Below are positions 36,376 to 46,378 of a stretch of 64,000 nucleotides of DNA, in pieces. Made by a program: the position numbers and the translations under genes. Position 1 is the stretch's first letter. Every line of letters begins with the position of its first letter. The stretch is from Jaenimonas drosophilae (lineage: Eukaryota; Euglenozoa; Kinetoplastea; Trypanosomatida; Trypanosomatidae), in the NCBI GenBank assembly GCA_030849065.1, contig JASAON010001619.1, forward strand, positions 41,691 through 105,690. The letters are read 5' to 3'. Below the pieces are notes generated by a model. The model was not told where the DNA came from, did not search any database, and saw only the letters and a list, made by a program, of their open reading frames with translations.

Positions 36376-38166
36376 ATGGCCGCCAACGCAACACCGCGTG
36401 GCATGCGCACAGGCAGCTCCTATTACCTCCCATCGCCCATGCTGCGACCTCAAGACCCAGAAGGCCATCAAATAAAGTTTGTGGTCGTGACGGGCGGTGT
36501 GTGCAGCTCTTTGGGCAAGGGCATCACCACCAGTGCTACCGGTGCGCTGCTTCGTGCCGAAGGCTTCACGGTGTGCAGCATCAAGATTGATCCCTACATC
36601 AACATTGATGCTGGTTTAATGAGCCCCTATGAGCACGGAGAGGTGTACGTTCTGGATGATGGCGGTGAGTCGGACCTTGACCTGGGCAACTACGAGCGCT
36701 GGATGTCTATGAACCTCTCCCGCGACCACAACATCACTACCGGAAAGGTCTTCCGCACCCTGCTTCAAAAGGAGCGCGAGGGCTTCTTCCTGGGTAAGAC
36801 GGTGCAGATGGTTCCTCACTTCACCAACGAGGTTGTGGAGCAGATCTTCCGCGTGTGCAGCAAGCCTCTCCCCCCAGACAACAAGCTGCCTGATATCTGC
36901 ATGATTGAGCTCGGCGGCACCGTGGGTGATTTGGAGTCCCAAGGATTCGTGGAGGCGCTTCGCCGCCTTCGTTGCTCCATCCTCCCTGAGGATTTCTGCC
37001 TGCTCCATACCACCTACCTCCCCGTGTTTGGTGGTACGCAGAAGACGAAGCCAACGCAGCACAGCTGCCGCGCCCTTCTCTCCCAGGGCCTGTCCCCCGA
37101 CTTCCTCATTTGCCGAAGTGAGGAGCCCCTGGACCAGGAGGTGCGTGGGAAGCTCAGCAACCAGTGTGGTGTGCAGGTGAAGGACATCATTGGTGCCCCC
37201 AACGTGGATTGCCTCTATCAGATCCCTGTGGAGTTCACCGACCAAGGCCTCATCAAGCGTGTGCTTCACAAGTTGCGAATCGCACCACGCCAGGCCGCGA
37301 GCGGTGTGCCCAACTATGACACCTTCAAGCAGTTTACCTCCATCCTCCGCAAGCCCTCCCTCCCAGTTGTGAAAATTGCCTTCGTGGGCAAATACGTGAC
37401 GGCCGGCACCGATGCCTACTTCTCCGTCCTGCAGTGCTTCGAGCACTGCCAGCTGGCCTTGGGCATTCGTCTCTCCATTCTTTACATGGAGAGTGAGGAG
37501 CTCGAGGGTGAATTCATCGAGGAGGCCAAATTGGCGCTCCTCGGCTGCGATGGCATCTTCGTTCCCGGTGGTTTTGGTGTGCGTGGTGTGAAGGGCAAGT
37601 GCTTGGCGATTGAGGTTGCCCGCACCAACAACATTCCCTACTTTGGTGTGTGCCTCGGCATGCAGACGGCCATCATTGAGTTTGCTCGCAACGTCCTCGG
37701 CTGGGACGACGCCAACAGTGAGGAGTTTGATAAGGACAGCACTCACCACATGGTGCGCATCATGGATGCCGATCGCTCCGTCTTGGGTGCCACGATGCAT
37801 CTTGGCGCCCGATTGGTGCACATCCAGGAGGAGGACTCCATTATGCATACCATCTACTCCGGTGCGAAGGTGGTGGTGGAGCGCCACCGTCACCGCTACG
37901 AGGTCAACGGGAAGTACCTCGATGCGCTGCGCGAGGCAGGATTGAAGATCAGCGCTGTGGCTGACCCCGAGAAGGGTGAGAACCTGCGCGTGGAAGCAGT
38001 GGAGATCCCATCACTGCGCTTCTTCCTCGCGGTGCAATTCCATCCAGAATTCATCACAACTCCGCTTGACCCATCTCCGCCCTATCTCGCCTTCATGGCG
38101 GCTGCGGCCAAGATGGAGCACAAGTGGCCCGCCAACCTCTCCAGCCGACGCCTGCCCTCTTCGTGA
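36376..38166 (+). CDS. CTPS: CTP synthase
   Basis: A 596-residue enzyme converting UTP, ATP and glutamine to CTP. The synthetase domain starts FVVVTGGVCSSLGKGITTSA (about residues 36-55), followed by KIDPYINIDAGLMSPYEHGEVYVLDDGGE, the UTP/ATP site. IELGGTVGD and the THTK-like GGTQKTKPTQ segment (KTKPTQ loop) are present. The amidotransferase domain has FVPGGFGVRG, the nucleophile in YFGVCLGMQ (Cys about 425) and the partner AVQFHPEF (about 552-559). Length and all key residues are normal. The 25-residue N-terminal extension is not seen in bacterial CTP synthases. CTP synthesis matters in kinetoplastids because cytidine salvage is poor. Confidence 0.95.
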   Translation: MAANATPRGMRTGSSYYLPSPMLRPQDPEGHQIKFVVVTGGVCSSLGKGITTSATGALLRAEGFTVCSIKIDPYINIDAGLMSPYEHGEVYVLDDGGESDLDLGNYERWMSMNLSRDHNITTGKVFRTLLQKEREGFFLGKTVQMVPHFTNEVVEQIFRVCSKPLPPDNKLPDICMIELGGTVGDLESQGFVEALRRLRCSILPEDFCLLHTTYLPVFGGTQKTKPTQHSCRALLSQGLSPDFLICRSEEPLDQEVRGKLSNQCGVQVKDIIGAPNVDCLYQIPVEFTDQGLIKRVLHKLRIAPRQAASGVPNYDTFKQFTSILRKPSLPVVKIAFVGKYVTAGTDAYFSVLQCFEHCQLALGIRLSILYMESEELEGEFIEEAKLALLGCDGIFVPGGFGVRGVKGKCLAIEVARTNNIPYFGVCLGMQTAIIEFARNVLGWDDANSEEFDKDSTHHMVRIMDADRSVLGATMHLGARLVHIQEEDSIMHTIYSGAKVVVERHRHRYEVNGKYLDALREAGLKISAVADPEKGENLRVEAVEIPSLRFFLAVQFHPEFITTPLDPSPPYLAFMAAAAKMEHKWPANLSSRRLPSS

Positions 38167-39004
38167 AGCCAGCAGGAAAGACGTGCTATCGGGTTATTCA
38201 GGCGGATGGAGGTGTCAGCACAATACCAAACCGTTGTGTGATTTTCAACACAAAATAAGGAAGGCTGTGCTGCTATTGGCATTGGGCATCAATGAGGAGT
38301 CCTCGTGACACCCTTGTTGCGGCACAATTCCCATGGACATGTTGCAAACGAACGAATGAATGTGATTGAATACGACCACCTCCTCCATAGATTTGGAGAG
38401 CAAAGGGAGGGTGATTTCAGTGGTTCTGCTTCCATTGAAGGCCAATGTGCTGGTCATGTCAGCCAACTGGATAAGGAAAGAAGAATCTTAACAATGATTT
38501 TGAACTGGTAAACATCGCCCGCTGGGTGATGTATGATGTGCTCGTGTTGGAGTACATGAGCGCGCTACAACTGCCTGAATTACAAACACACACACACACA
38601 CACACACACAACGCCCAGCATCTCATTTTTCCTGGTCAGTGCTCCTGACATGGTAGGTGAGAGAGAGATGGGAGAGACAGCGATACGCATAAGACACTAA
38701 ACCATCTCTGCCAGGGGAACATACATCCACGATACCTTGGGAGTGCTTCGTTTGTTTCATGGAGGTCTTTCTCCGACTCATATCATATGGTGCGGGGTGA
38801 TCTCTGCTAACTTATCCTTCTTCCTTTCTCTAATTGTGTGTGTTGATGGATGAAGAGCTTCGCTCACACCATCTTCGGTAGTTAGGAGAGTGCCAATATC
38901 TTTCCTACGTTGTTAGCGAGATTCTGTTGGGTGGGGATAGAATTGAAGAGAGATAGAAGTTTGTCATATCGTTGAATAATAACAACAACAACACAGGCTG
39001 TGCC
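38167..39004 (+). other. Long intergenic region with a CA microsatellite
   Basis: 838 bases without a convincing gene; the longest frames are under 110 codons and resemble UTR. It contains the CA repeat at 38581-38611, an AGAGAGATGGGAGAGAC purine-rich stretch near 38660, and an AAC-rich stretch ending in AG 38995-38996, the probable SL acceptor of the next gene. Confidence 0.5.
38581..38611 (+). repeat. (CA)n microsatellite
   Basis: An almost uninterrupted run of CA dinucleotides, about 14 units. Such runs are common in kinetoplastid intergenic sequence and likely polymorphic. Confidence 0.9.
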
Positions 39005-40012
39005 ATGTCGGATGAAGCAGCCCCACACGAGGTTGAGGCTCCGGCTCCCATCAAGGCCACCATCTTGGTAGAGCCCGTAGATGAATCATCTGTGCCGGTG
39101 TTTCATGTGAAGGCCCGTGAATCTGCAGAGAATGGCGGCACACGTAAATCATCTGCCACAAGCCTCTGCCCGCCCTCCTCTTCCCTTCTGTCGGAGAACT
39201 CACAAGAGGCGATGCCCAATGAGGCACCGTTGCAGCTCGAGCATGCGGAGTTGGAGTTTGAGTTTGGCCACTACGAAGGGGAAGTGAGCAGTCAAACGGG
39301 TCTTCGTCATGGCAAAGGTGCACTCTACTACGTGAGTGGCAACGTGTATGATGGGGACTGGAAGGATGGGGCGGCTGATGGAATTGGTGAGAAGGTGTAC
39401 GCCAATGGTGATTTGTATCGTGGCGGATGGCGTTGTGGAAAACGCCATGGACGCGGCGGGTATCTCTTCCAACAAGGTGATTATTTTGAAGGCATCTACG
39501 TGGATGATATGCCAAATGGCTATGGTATCTTATCCACCGTACAAGGAGATCGATATGCTGGTCAGTGGCGAAACGGCAAGAAGGAGGGCAAAGGGAGAGA
39601 AACGTTGGAGAATGGCCAAATCTTCAGCGGCATGTGGAAGGATGGGAAGAAGCAAGGGCGTGGCAAGCTCCTGCTTCCTGGCACCACTCGCTACATTGTT
39701 GGCATTTGGAACAACAACGCCTTTTTTCGTGAGCTCAATGAGCATGAGATTGCCCAGGAAGAGCAGCGTGAGCGTCATAACGCCGAGATGGATGATGATG
39801 ATGCAGACGACCGCATCGAGGCTGAGCATATTGCACCTGCTCGCTCTCCACCCATTGCTAGCTCCGCCGCGGAGAACATTGAGCTGTGGGCAGATCAGTT
39901 GGCGGAACGGTGGACGAGTGGGATTGATTCCATGGAGAAGCGTCTTCAGGCTCTGGATGCTGCGTTTGGTAGAATCATGGAAGGAGATCCACGTCAGGAT
40001 GGCGAGGAGTAA
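39005..40012 (+). CDS. MORN-repeat protein
   Basis: A 335-residue protein started at ATG 39005; the frame upstream to 38972 begins with TTG and precedes the AG acceptor at 38996. After ~75 acidic, Ser-rich residues there are about seven MORN repeats (about residues 78-240): GHYEGEV, GNVYDGDWKDG, GDLYRGGWRCGKRHGRG, GDYFEGIYVDDMPNGYG, GDRYAGQWRNGKKEGKG and GQIFSGMWKDGKKQGRG. A charged helical tail follows (LNEHEIAQEEQRERH and DDDDADDR). The plan resembles RSPH1-type radial-spoke MORN proteins and other flagellar scaffolds, but the tail does not settle the identity. Confidence 0.8.
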   Translation: MSDEAAPHEVEAPAPIKATILVEPVDESSVPVFHVKARESAENGGTRKSSATSLCPPSSSLLSENSQEAMPNEAPLQLEHAELEFEFGHYEGEVSSQTGLRHGKGALYYVSGNVYDGDWKDGAADGIGEKVYANGDLYRGGWRCGKRHGRGGYLFQQGDYFEGIYVDDMPNGYGILSTVQGDRYAGQWRNGKKEGKGRETLENGQIFSGMWKDGKKQGRGKLLLPGTTRYIVGIWNNNAFFRELNEHEIAQEEQRERHNAEMDDDDADDRIEAEHIAPARSPPIASSAAENIELWADQLAERWTSGIDSMEKRLQALDAAFGRIMEGDPRQDGEE

Positions 40013-40384
40013 GTCCACTCAGTCTTCATGCACTCACTCACTCACTCATGCTTCTGTTTTTCCACCATATACACCATCGCTGAGTTTCATCATGACCGCA
40101 AATTTATGAGTCATGTGAAGAAGGCCAACACACCGAGCCAATCTTCTTGTGTGATCTCCTTTAGCTATTCTGCGTGCATATGGGACTTTGTTAGAGGTAA
40201 GATGATGCGAGGATTTTCCTTCTTTTACTTCTATACTCATACCATATCTTGGTACGTAGCTCTCCTCCCCAACAAGTAGGGAAGGCTAGTGGCTCTTGTG
40301 TGTGTGTGGCCGTCATTGAGTAAGGCTGGACGCTGTATGTTCGCGGTGAAGCGCTAACTCACTCAACAACCTAATAGCTAGCCA
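40013..40384 (+). other. Intergenic region, no gene seen
   Basis: About 370 bases, with an (ACTC)n-like stretch at 40031-40047 and T/C tracts near 40050-40070 and 40215-40240. Only short frames are present. Confidence 0.4.
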
Positions 40385-41548
40385 ATGTTTGCCATTCTCT
40401 TTCGTGTGGTGATCTTCATGGCCATCCTTGGTGGCTTGCTGAAGGTGAAGAAGACGAGGTTACGTCATCAACCAGCGCGGCGTACACGAATCTCACGGCA
40501 CTACGGCGAATCCACACTCTGGCTAGAGCGGCTTGTGGAGGCTGCCATTGATTTCTTCTTCGCCTCTGCTACTGACACCGCCACTGAGCGTGGAGCATCA
40601 CCTCATCGGCCCATCCGCACACACCTCTCACGCCATGCGCTGAGAGATTCACATCACAATTCCGACCCGCTAGTCTCTGGCAACCATCATGACCACGCCA
40701 ACTCAAACTACTCACCGGCGGTGTTGAAGCTGCTCTCCACCATTGAGGAGCGCGTGAATGCGGTGCTCGAAGATAGCGGCGTGGCTGCGTGGGCAGATTT
40801 TGCCATCGAATCCATCGGCTCACGACCACCCAAGGTGAAGGCGCTGTATGTTGGCAGCCGCCAGCCAACGGAGGCGGAGTCAGTGGTATCACCGACAGGA
40901 ATGGCCGCGCCAAAGATGCCCTTCTCACCTGTATTGGAGGAAGCAACACTGGGCGATGCGCATCCTGGAGTAGTTGGTGCTGAGGCCAAGCCAGCTCCCT
41001 TTCGGCGTAGCACGAGTCGAGCGGCAGGAGGTGCCTCAAAAAACGCCTCCACGGCCCCATCATCTTCACCTGCCCCATCTGCCAGCATGGATATCGAGGC
41101 AGAGGTGGAGTACTCCGGTGGTGCGGCAGTTTCCCTCCATGCCGAGCTGAGCCTCGGACGAGGACGCCGGCTGCCCATCTTCATTCGTGTCGGGGAGGTG
41201 CGCTATCTTCGCGTGCACCTCCGCGCACACCTCTCCCTAGACTTTGGCAACGCCACCGTTCTTGCCCCACGTCAGCCGGTGTTGAAGGGTCGTGTGTGGC
41301 TGGAATCCGATCCTGCTTTTGATATGCGCCTTCACACACGGCTCACGCGGTATGGTATTCGGGACGTGTTCCTTGTGCCCATCCTGGCCAAGACCTTCTT
41401 GCTGCGCTTTGTGCGCAGTAAGCTGAAGCGTGGAGATGGGGGCTCAGGCATTGCCATTGAGATTCCGCTGTCGGAGGATGTTGTGGATGGCGGGGAGCAG
41501 CTCTGGTCAAGCATCCTCCGCGAGGGTATGGCAGCAACGGCGGGCTGA
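40385..41548 (+). CDS. SMP-domain (TULIP) lipid-transfer protein with N-terminal anchor
   Basis: A 387-residue protein. The N-terminal hydrophobic segment FAILFRVVIFMAILGGLL (about residues 2-19) followed by basic residues is a membrane anchor. The SMP domain begins ESTLWLERLVEAAI (about 40) and continues KLLSTIEERVNAVLEDS, IESIGSRPPKVKALYVG and, after a Ser/Ala-rich insertion, MDIEAEVEYSGG with AVSLHAELSLG and YLRVHLRAHLSLDFG. These are the helix and paired strands of the TULIP fold found in MMM1, Mdm12, TEX2 and extended synaptotagmins. Such proteins move lipids at ER contact sites. The C-terminal helix lacks C2 or PH domains. The exact contact site is unknown. Confidence 0.78.
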   Translation: MFAILFRVVIFMAILGGLLKVKKTRLRHQPARRTRISRHYGESTLWLERLVEAAIDFFFASATDTATERGASPHRPIRTHLSRHALRDSHHNSDPLVSGNHHDHANSNYSPAVLKLLSTIEERVNAVLEDSGVAAWADFAIESIGSRPPKVKALYVGSRQPTEAESVVSPTGMAAPKMPFSPVLEEATLGDAHPGVVGAEAKPAPFRRSTSRAAGGASKNASTAPSSSPAPSASMDIEAEVEYSGGAAVSLHAELSLGRGRRLPIFIRVGEVRYLRVHLRAHLSLDFGNATVLAPRQPVLKGRVWLESDPAFDMRLHTRLTRYGIRDVFLVPILAKTFLLRFVRSKLKRGDGGSGIAIEIPLSEDVVDGGEQLWSSILREGMAATAG

Positions 41549-41792
41549 GCACGGTCTTTGTATGCATCTGAGATGCGAGTGGGCCATCAAGCCCTTGACA
41601 CAGTACCGAAGTACTAATCCTTTGTTTATGCTGATGATGATTCATGTTCGTACTTCATCATGCCAATCTTCACTTGTGCTGCTGTTTCCCCGTTGTCATC
41701 GATGTAGGAGTTGGCGGATTGAGTGTGTCTTAGTTGCGAGGAACATCATTCATTTGCCATTGTTGCCCCCCACAAGCGATCCACATAGAATC

Positions 41793-42998
41793 ATGAAGAA
41801 GGCATCCTTCATCTCCGATATGATGGCGCACTACCGTCGGAGTGCTTTCGGCCCCAATGATGTGGCAGCCGTGAGCGACTTGAAGCTCCGAGTGCAGGAG
41901 GTTGCATCACAGAGTGCCAACAAGGCCCGAGTGGAGCTCTTCGGCTCCTTGGTGAGTGGCTTCTGCAAGCCAGGCTCAGATGCAGATCTCTCAATGACGT
42001 ATCGGAACTTTTCACCGTGGCTGCAGGGGCTGAGCCGGGTGAGTGATCAGGACAACAGACGGCTCATGCGCTTCTCACGTGTGGCGGCGGAGAATGGCTT
42101 CGAGGAGGTGAAGTACATCCGCGCTCGCATTCCTGTCGTGCAATTTGTGGATCCGGTCAGCGGCATTCACTGTGATCTCAGCATTGGCAACCTCGGCGGT
42201 GTGCAGAACTCACAGATCCTCCACGCCATTCACAACATGTACCCTGACTTTTACTCGGCATACATTCACGTGGTGAAGGAGTGGGGTAAAGCAAGGGAGG
42301 TTGTCTGTCCGGCAAAGGTGACGTTCAACAGCTTCACCATCACCACCATGAGCCTCATGGTGTTGCAGGAGCTGGGTCTGCTACCCATCTTTCGTCCAAC
42401 CGGAGAGCTCGGTGAGCTGCTCTTGAGTGATGCACAACGTGATATTGAAGCCTTCTCACTTCCCCCACTCTACAAGACGCTGGAGGGCGATGATCAGAAG
42501 CTCGGAGAGGCCGTCTTCTTTTGCTTCCAGCGATTTGCGGATTACTACTCCAAATTTGACTTCACACAAGGCACGGTGAGCTTGATGTACCCTCGACGGC
42601 ACCGCAAGGTCTACGCAGACATTGTGGCGGAAAGTATGCGGCGCTTTGAAGCCAAGAAGCGAGCAGCGTGGGTGGCCCACATCGCCGCCACCCCCGATGA
42701 TGGGCCCTTCAATGAGAAGGACTTTACGGAATCCATTGAGCATGAAAAAGTTCAGCGTGTGTCTAACACGCCCTTCGTCGTGGAGGATTTTGTGAACTAC
42801 GTCAACAGCGGCCGTCGAGCACAACCTTCTCGGGCACCGCACATTCTCAGTGAATTCAGCCGTCTTGCGCAGCTTCTGCGCCGTGAAGATGATCTATCCT
42901 TTGAAGAGGTCTTCACCGTGAGCAACGTCGTACCGAACTTCCGTTCTCCGGGACAGCCCGATCATCGTGTTTCCACCTTTGATACATCTCACGGGTAG
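41793..42998 (+). CDS. Terminal uridylyltransferase (TUTase, TUT4-like)
   Basis: A 401-residue protein from ATG 41793; the longer frame from 41430 overlaps the previous gene. The nucleotidyltransferase core has VELFGSLVSGF then SDADLSM (metal Asp pair, about residues 48-68) and the third acid in IHCDLSIGN (about 127). The central domain has NSQILHAIHNMYPDF, VVKEWGKAREV, FNSFTITTMSLMVLQEL and a C-terminal YYSKFDF segment, as in minimal kinetoplastid TUTases of the TUT4 type. The catalytic residues are complete. Noncanonical poly(A) polymerases share the fold, so UTP preference is inferred. There is no clear mitochondrial presequence at this start. Confidence 0.82.
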   Translation: MKKASFISDMMAHYRRSAFGPNDVAAVSDLKLRVQEVASQSANKARVELFGSLVSGFCKPGSDADLSMTYRNFSPWLQGLSRVSDQDNRRLMRFSRVAAENGFEEVKYIRARIPVVQFVDPVSGIHCDLSIGNLGGVQNSQILHAIHNMYPDFYSAYIHVVKEWGKAREVVCPAKVTFNSFTITTMSLMVLQELGLLPIFRPTGELGELLLSDAQRDIEAFSLPPLYKTLEGDDQKLGEAVFFCFQRFADYYSKFDFTQGTVSLMYPRRHRKVYADIVAESMRRFEAKKRAAWVAHIAATPDDGPFNEKDFTESIEHEKVQRVSNTPFVVEDFVNYVNSGRRAQPSRAPHILSEFSRLAQLLRREDDLSFEEVFTVSNVVPNFRSPGQPDHRVSTFDTSHG

Positions 42999-43216
42999 TG
43001 CATCATTGCTCTTCTACACTTGCGTCAGTTGCCATGCAGGCATCTTCACATCCCCAATCTCCTCTCCTCCCACACCCACACCGGAACAACAAATGAATCT
43101 GAATCGCTTGCCAGCTGTTGGTTCTTCATTTTCACACAAACGATGCTATTCCTTCTTACTCTTCTTGTTCTTTTATTGTTGCTGTGTGCTGGTAGCATCT
43201 AGTCTATCAGACCGTG

Positions 43217-46200
43217 ATGATGCAGCAGCGAGGTTCAGATCCGAACCTGCATGGTGGTTCACCCACTGCCTTGAGGAGTGTTGGCAAAGATACCGTAGCT
43301 GAGGACGATCATGATGGAGCTCCGTCGTGGACGCCCCCATTTCGATCGCGCCGCCAACAACCCTCCATTCTCATGGATAGCTGGGAGTTCCGTAAGATTG
43401 CCCCAGAAGGTTCCGTACTGCCCAACGCGCTGCTCTCATGGGATGTAGATGGCGATGATGTGGAGGAGGTCATTGTGGGAACCACAGAGGGCCTCTTGTG
43501 CGTGCTGAAGCAGGATTGCCGCCTCCCAATCTTCACCCACGCCATCTCCGCCACCATTTCCGTGGTACTTTACTCGAGCATATTCCGCCGACTTGTGATT
43601 GTGACGTTGGAGGGTCGTTGCGAGGTGCTCGACAACTTTCTCTGCCCACCCACACACCCTGCGCATGGCAGCACACACAGCTCCAACGCCAACCTCCCCG
43701 CTGGTGATGTGCATGTACCACACACAGGCTCCTTCACACAACTGTCCGAGGACACAGCGAGCCGCTCACGTGGCTACCACTCGCAAACACGTACCGTTGG
43801 TGGGTCGAGCTCCTCCCCGCCGCGCCATCCTCGGCGCACCGCTTTTTTGGAACCACACCAGGTGGAAGGCGGCATCCCCTTCACGAGTGGCATATTTCAC
43901 ATCGCCGCCAACTGCAACTGCGGTGATTTGCAGATGGATGGCGAAGTGGGTGGCCGTCTCTTCCTCGGCAGCTACGACCGACGCCTGTACGTTTACGCCC
44001 TCAATAGCGGAGCGTGCATCATCTCCATCTTTTTTCATTGCCCCATCACTTCACTGAAGTGCTTTTCCATCCCAATCGGCTCCGGTGGGGGGAGTACGTG
44101 GAACACACCAGAGCCCCCACATGATTCTAATACCACGACAGATGGGAGCCCACGTGGCTTCTCCTCGACGCGGGAGCTTCGCGGGGGTCGAAGCCCAAGC
44201 GTTGGCTTTCACGCGCTGCGTAGCTCCGCGAACACCTCCGCAGAAGGTATCACCGTGGTGCCACTCGTTGCTGTGGCAACGGGACGAAGCCTCGTGATGC
44301 TACCCGCCTCCCCCGCTCATCTTCACACGTGGTCCATCCATGAAAAACAGACCTGCCTGCCTCTCACCTTGGTGGACAACGATGCTCTTCATGAGCTCTT
44401 TTCAGAGTTGTTTGCCCTTCCCGATGAGGTACACCGCAGCCATGATGGACTGGGTGCGCATGCACATACACGTGAGGAGGTATCCTCACGCATGGAAGGA
44501 ACCTCACCCACGACGATGCTGCCCGATAGTTTGGTGGTCTCGGCGAGCACGTCAGTGCAGAGTGGGGCGTCGCAGGAAGTGGCCAGCGCCGCAGGCCAAT
44601 TGGAGCGTGAGAAGGCAGCCAACGCTGTGGCTGCTGCTGCACACACCGCGACAAGTGAATCCCGTGATGCCATCTGCGCACAGCTGACCTCGTTGCCCAT
44701 TACCCCCATCGCACCACTCATGTTTGTACGGATTCGTCCGCATGGGTTGGAGGTACCTCCGATTCTCACCTTGGAGGAGATCCTCAGTGCATGTTGTGGC
44801 ATTGCCACTGCGGAGGTGCCAACGGTGCTGAGCACTCAGTTTCAGCCGTCGGATGGCGCACCGATGGAGGAGATAGGGGCTGCATCATTTCGATCGGCAC
44901 CACGTGAATCCAATGCCAAGTCTGCGACGGAGGAGATGGAGGGCATGGCGCCGGTGTGCATCGATGTGGCGGTTGGCTCCAGCTCCTTTGTGATTGTTGG
45001 CTGCGCTGAGGATGGCCGGGCGTGGACCTTGAGCTTCTCAACCATCTCCACCGCCGAGGCGGCATCAGCCACTACACCACGCCCACCAACCCTCACTCCA
45101 GGTGATAGCCCTCCAGCCTCTCCACTCTCTATCGTGGACCCCTCCGTATCGGCTGCCTCTCCCGAGGTGGAGCACGCCAACATCATCATGTTGCACCGTT
45201 GTGGTGAGGATCCATCCGCTGGCACCCACTACGATGTGATGCTTCCTTTTGCTGCCTCCACCGCCGTCCTGCCAACCGTCAGTGGGGCCGCCTCCCCTGC
45301 CATGATTGGCAGCAGCTACTCGATGCTGAACCTGGGCAGCACACGGAGCGTGGATAAGCTTCTCCCTGGTGGTACATCCCAGTCCACCCTCCTCACCACA
45401 ACGGTTGGCTCGAGCTCGGCGCCCGGGGCGAGCCGCCGATCGTCGCCCATGGTGATGAAGCCCGCCCTGGCCATCCTCCGCTGCCGCTGTGTGTGGGCTG
45501 GACGTCTTGGCGAGGCACCGCTCGTGCAGCGCACGCGTGTGTTTCGTGTTGCGGATGATGATTTTTGCTTTCTCTGCGTGAACGTCAACGGCACCTGCTT
45601 CGCGGTGGATGCTGCCAAGGCGGATGCGGTGATTTGCGCGGTGCGGGAGGATTGCAGCTCCTTCACCGTAGTGGTGGGGCCCTCCTCCACGAGCCCCGAC
45701 GCGCTGATTGCAGAGTTGGCCTCTGGAGATGTTCCACGTAACTTCACCAACGCCAGCAGCAACAACATTGCCGCTGCCGATGCTGCAGCACTCACAACAG
45801 CAACACGCCCTGTTTCTTCCGTGTTGAAACTCGGGGAGCATAGTGGGCTGAGCCAATCACCCAACGTGGGCTATCAGGTGAATCTTCTTCGTGGTGCCCA
45901 TGGCCGCACCGTTTCATGTGTGTGCGTGAGTGTGGAGGAGCTCTGCATCTACTCTGTGGGTGAGACATCCATCTCCCCACGTCCACGTCGTGGTGCGGCA
46001 CACAGCCGCATGCCATCGACCCTACATCGCCAGGCAGCCAATCATGCCACAAAACCAGCAATGGCGGTGAGCAACCCAACACTGCTCGATAGAGCCGTGA
46101 GTGTTATTCCAGTGGGGCAGGGGAGCTTCGCGGTGAGCGAGGATGAGGGAGGAGCAGCATCCTTCTTAGCCACTGCAGCTGGTGCACCTCACCAAGATCG

Positions 46201-46378
46201 TTCAGATCAAGAGGTGTTGCTGGAGCTAGGCACCTTGTTGATGCGCGGCGATGGCATGTCTGATGCCCAACTTCATCTAATTTCACCGGCTGAACGCATC
46301 AATCGAGCTCGAGCACTGCTCGTCCACGGATATACGGCGAAGGAGTGGTCTATACTGCAGCGCCTTGTGGAGCAGTAA
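43217..46378 (+). CDS. Large beta-propeller protein, ITFG2-like N terminus
   Basis: A 1053-residue protein from ATG 43217; the frame one codon upstream starts with GTG. The start lies just after AG 43209-43210. The blade-like N terminus VLPNALLSWDVDGDDVEEVIVGTTEGLLCVLKQD, with a later LVIVTLEGRCEVLD, follows the FG-GAP/ITFG2 pattern (NAxxxxDVDxDxxNELxVGxxxGxLxVYK). A second clear blade is GGRLFLGSYDRRLYVYAL. ITFG2 is part of KICSTOR, which tethers GATOR1 to lysosomes in nutrient signalling. The rest is long Ser/Ala/Thr-rich linkers, with weaker blades around residues 770-830. I see no catalytic motif. The KICSTOR link is tentative. Confidence 0.5.
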   Translation: MMQQRGSDPNLHGGSPTALRSVGKDTVAEDDHDGAPSWTPPFRSRRQQPSILMDSWEFRKIAPEGSVLPNALLSWDVDGDDVEEVIVGTTEGLLCVLKQDCRLPIFTHAISATISVVLYSSIFRRLVIVTLEGRCEVLDNFLCPPTHPAHGSTHSSNANLPAGDVHVPHTGSFTQLSEDTASRSRGYHSQTRTVGGSSSSPPRHPRRTAFLEPHQVEGGIPFTSGIFHIAANCNCGDLQMDGEVGGRLFLGSYDRRLYVYALNSGACIISIFFHCPITSLKCFSIPIGSGGGSTWNTPEPPHDSNTTTDGSPRGFSSTRELRGGRSPSVGFHALRSSANTSAEGITVVPLVAVATGRSLVMLPASPAHLHTWSIHEKQTCLPLTLVDNDALHELFSELFALPDEVHRSHDGLGAHAHTREEVSSRMEGTSPTTMLPDSLVVSASTSVQSGASQEVASAAGQLEREKAANAVAAAAHTATSESRDAICAQLTSLPITPIAPLMFVRIRPHGLEVPPILTLEEILSACCGIATAEVPTVLSTQFQPSDGAPMEEIGAASFRSAPRESNAKSATEEMEGMAPVCIDVAVGSSSFVIVGCAEDGRAWTLSFSTISTAEAASATTPRPPTLTPGDSPPASPLSIVDPSVSAASPEVEHANIIMLHRCGEDPSAGTHYDVMLPFAASTAVLPTVSGAASPAMIGSSYSMLNLGSTRSVDKLLPGGTSQSTLLTTTVGSSSAPGASRRSSPMVMKPALAILRCRCVWAGRLGEAPLVQRTRVFRVADDDFCFLCVNVNGTCFAVDAAKADAVICAVREDCSSFTVVVGPSSTSPDALIAELASGDVPRNFTNASSNNIAAADAAALTTATRPVSSVLKLGEHSGLSQSPNVGYQVNLLRGAHGRTVSCVCVSVEELCIYSVGETSISPRPRRGAAHSRMPSTLHRQAANHATKPAMAVSNPTLLDRAVSVIPVGQGSFAVSEDEGGAASFLATAAGAPHQDRSDQEVLLELGTLLMRGDGMSDAQLHLISPAERINRARALLVHGYTAKEWSILQRLVEQ

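Noticed and set aside
36616..37893. A 425-codon - strand frame
   Set aside because: It is fully antisense to the CTP synthase gene, which has every catalytic motif. High third-position GC keeps such antisense frames open.
38533..38580. A TGATGT/ATGATGT...CTGA arrangement considered as another C/D snoRNA
   Set aside because: The C box is imperfect and no terminal stem flanks the boxes, unlike the two candidates at 1745 and 1903.
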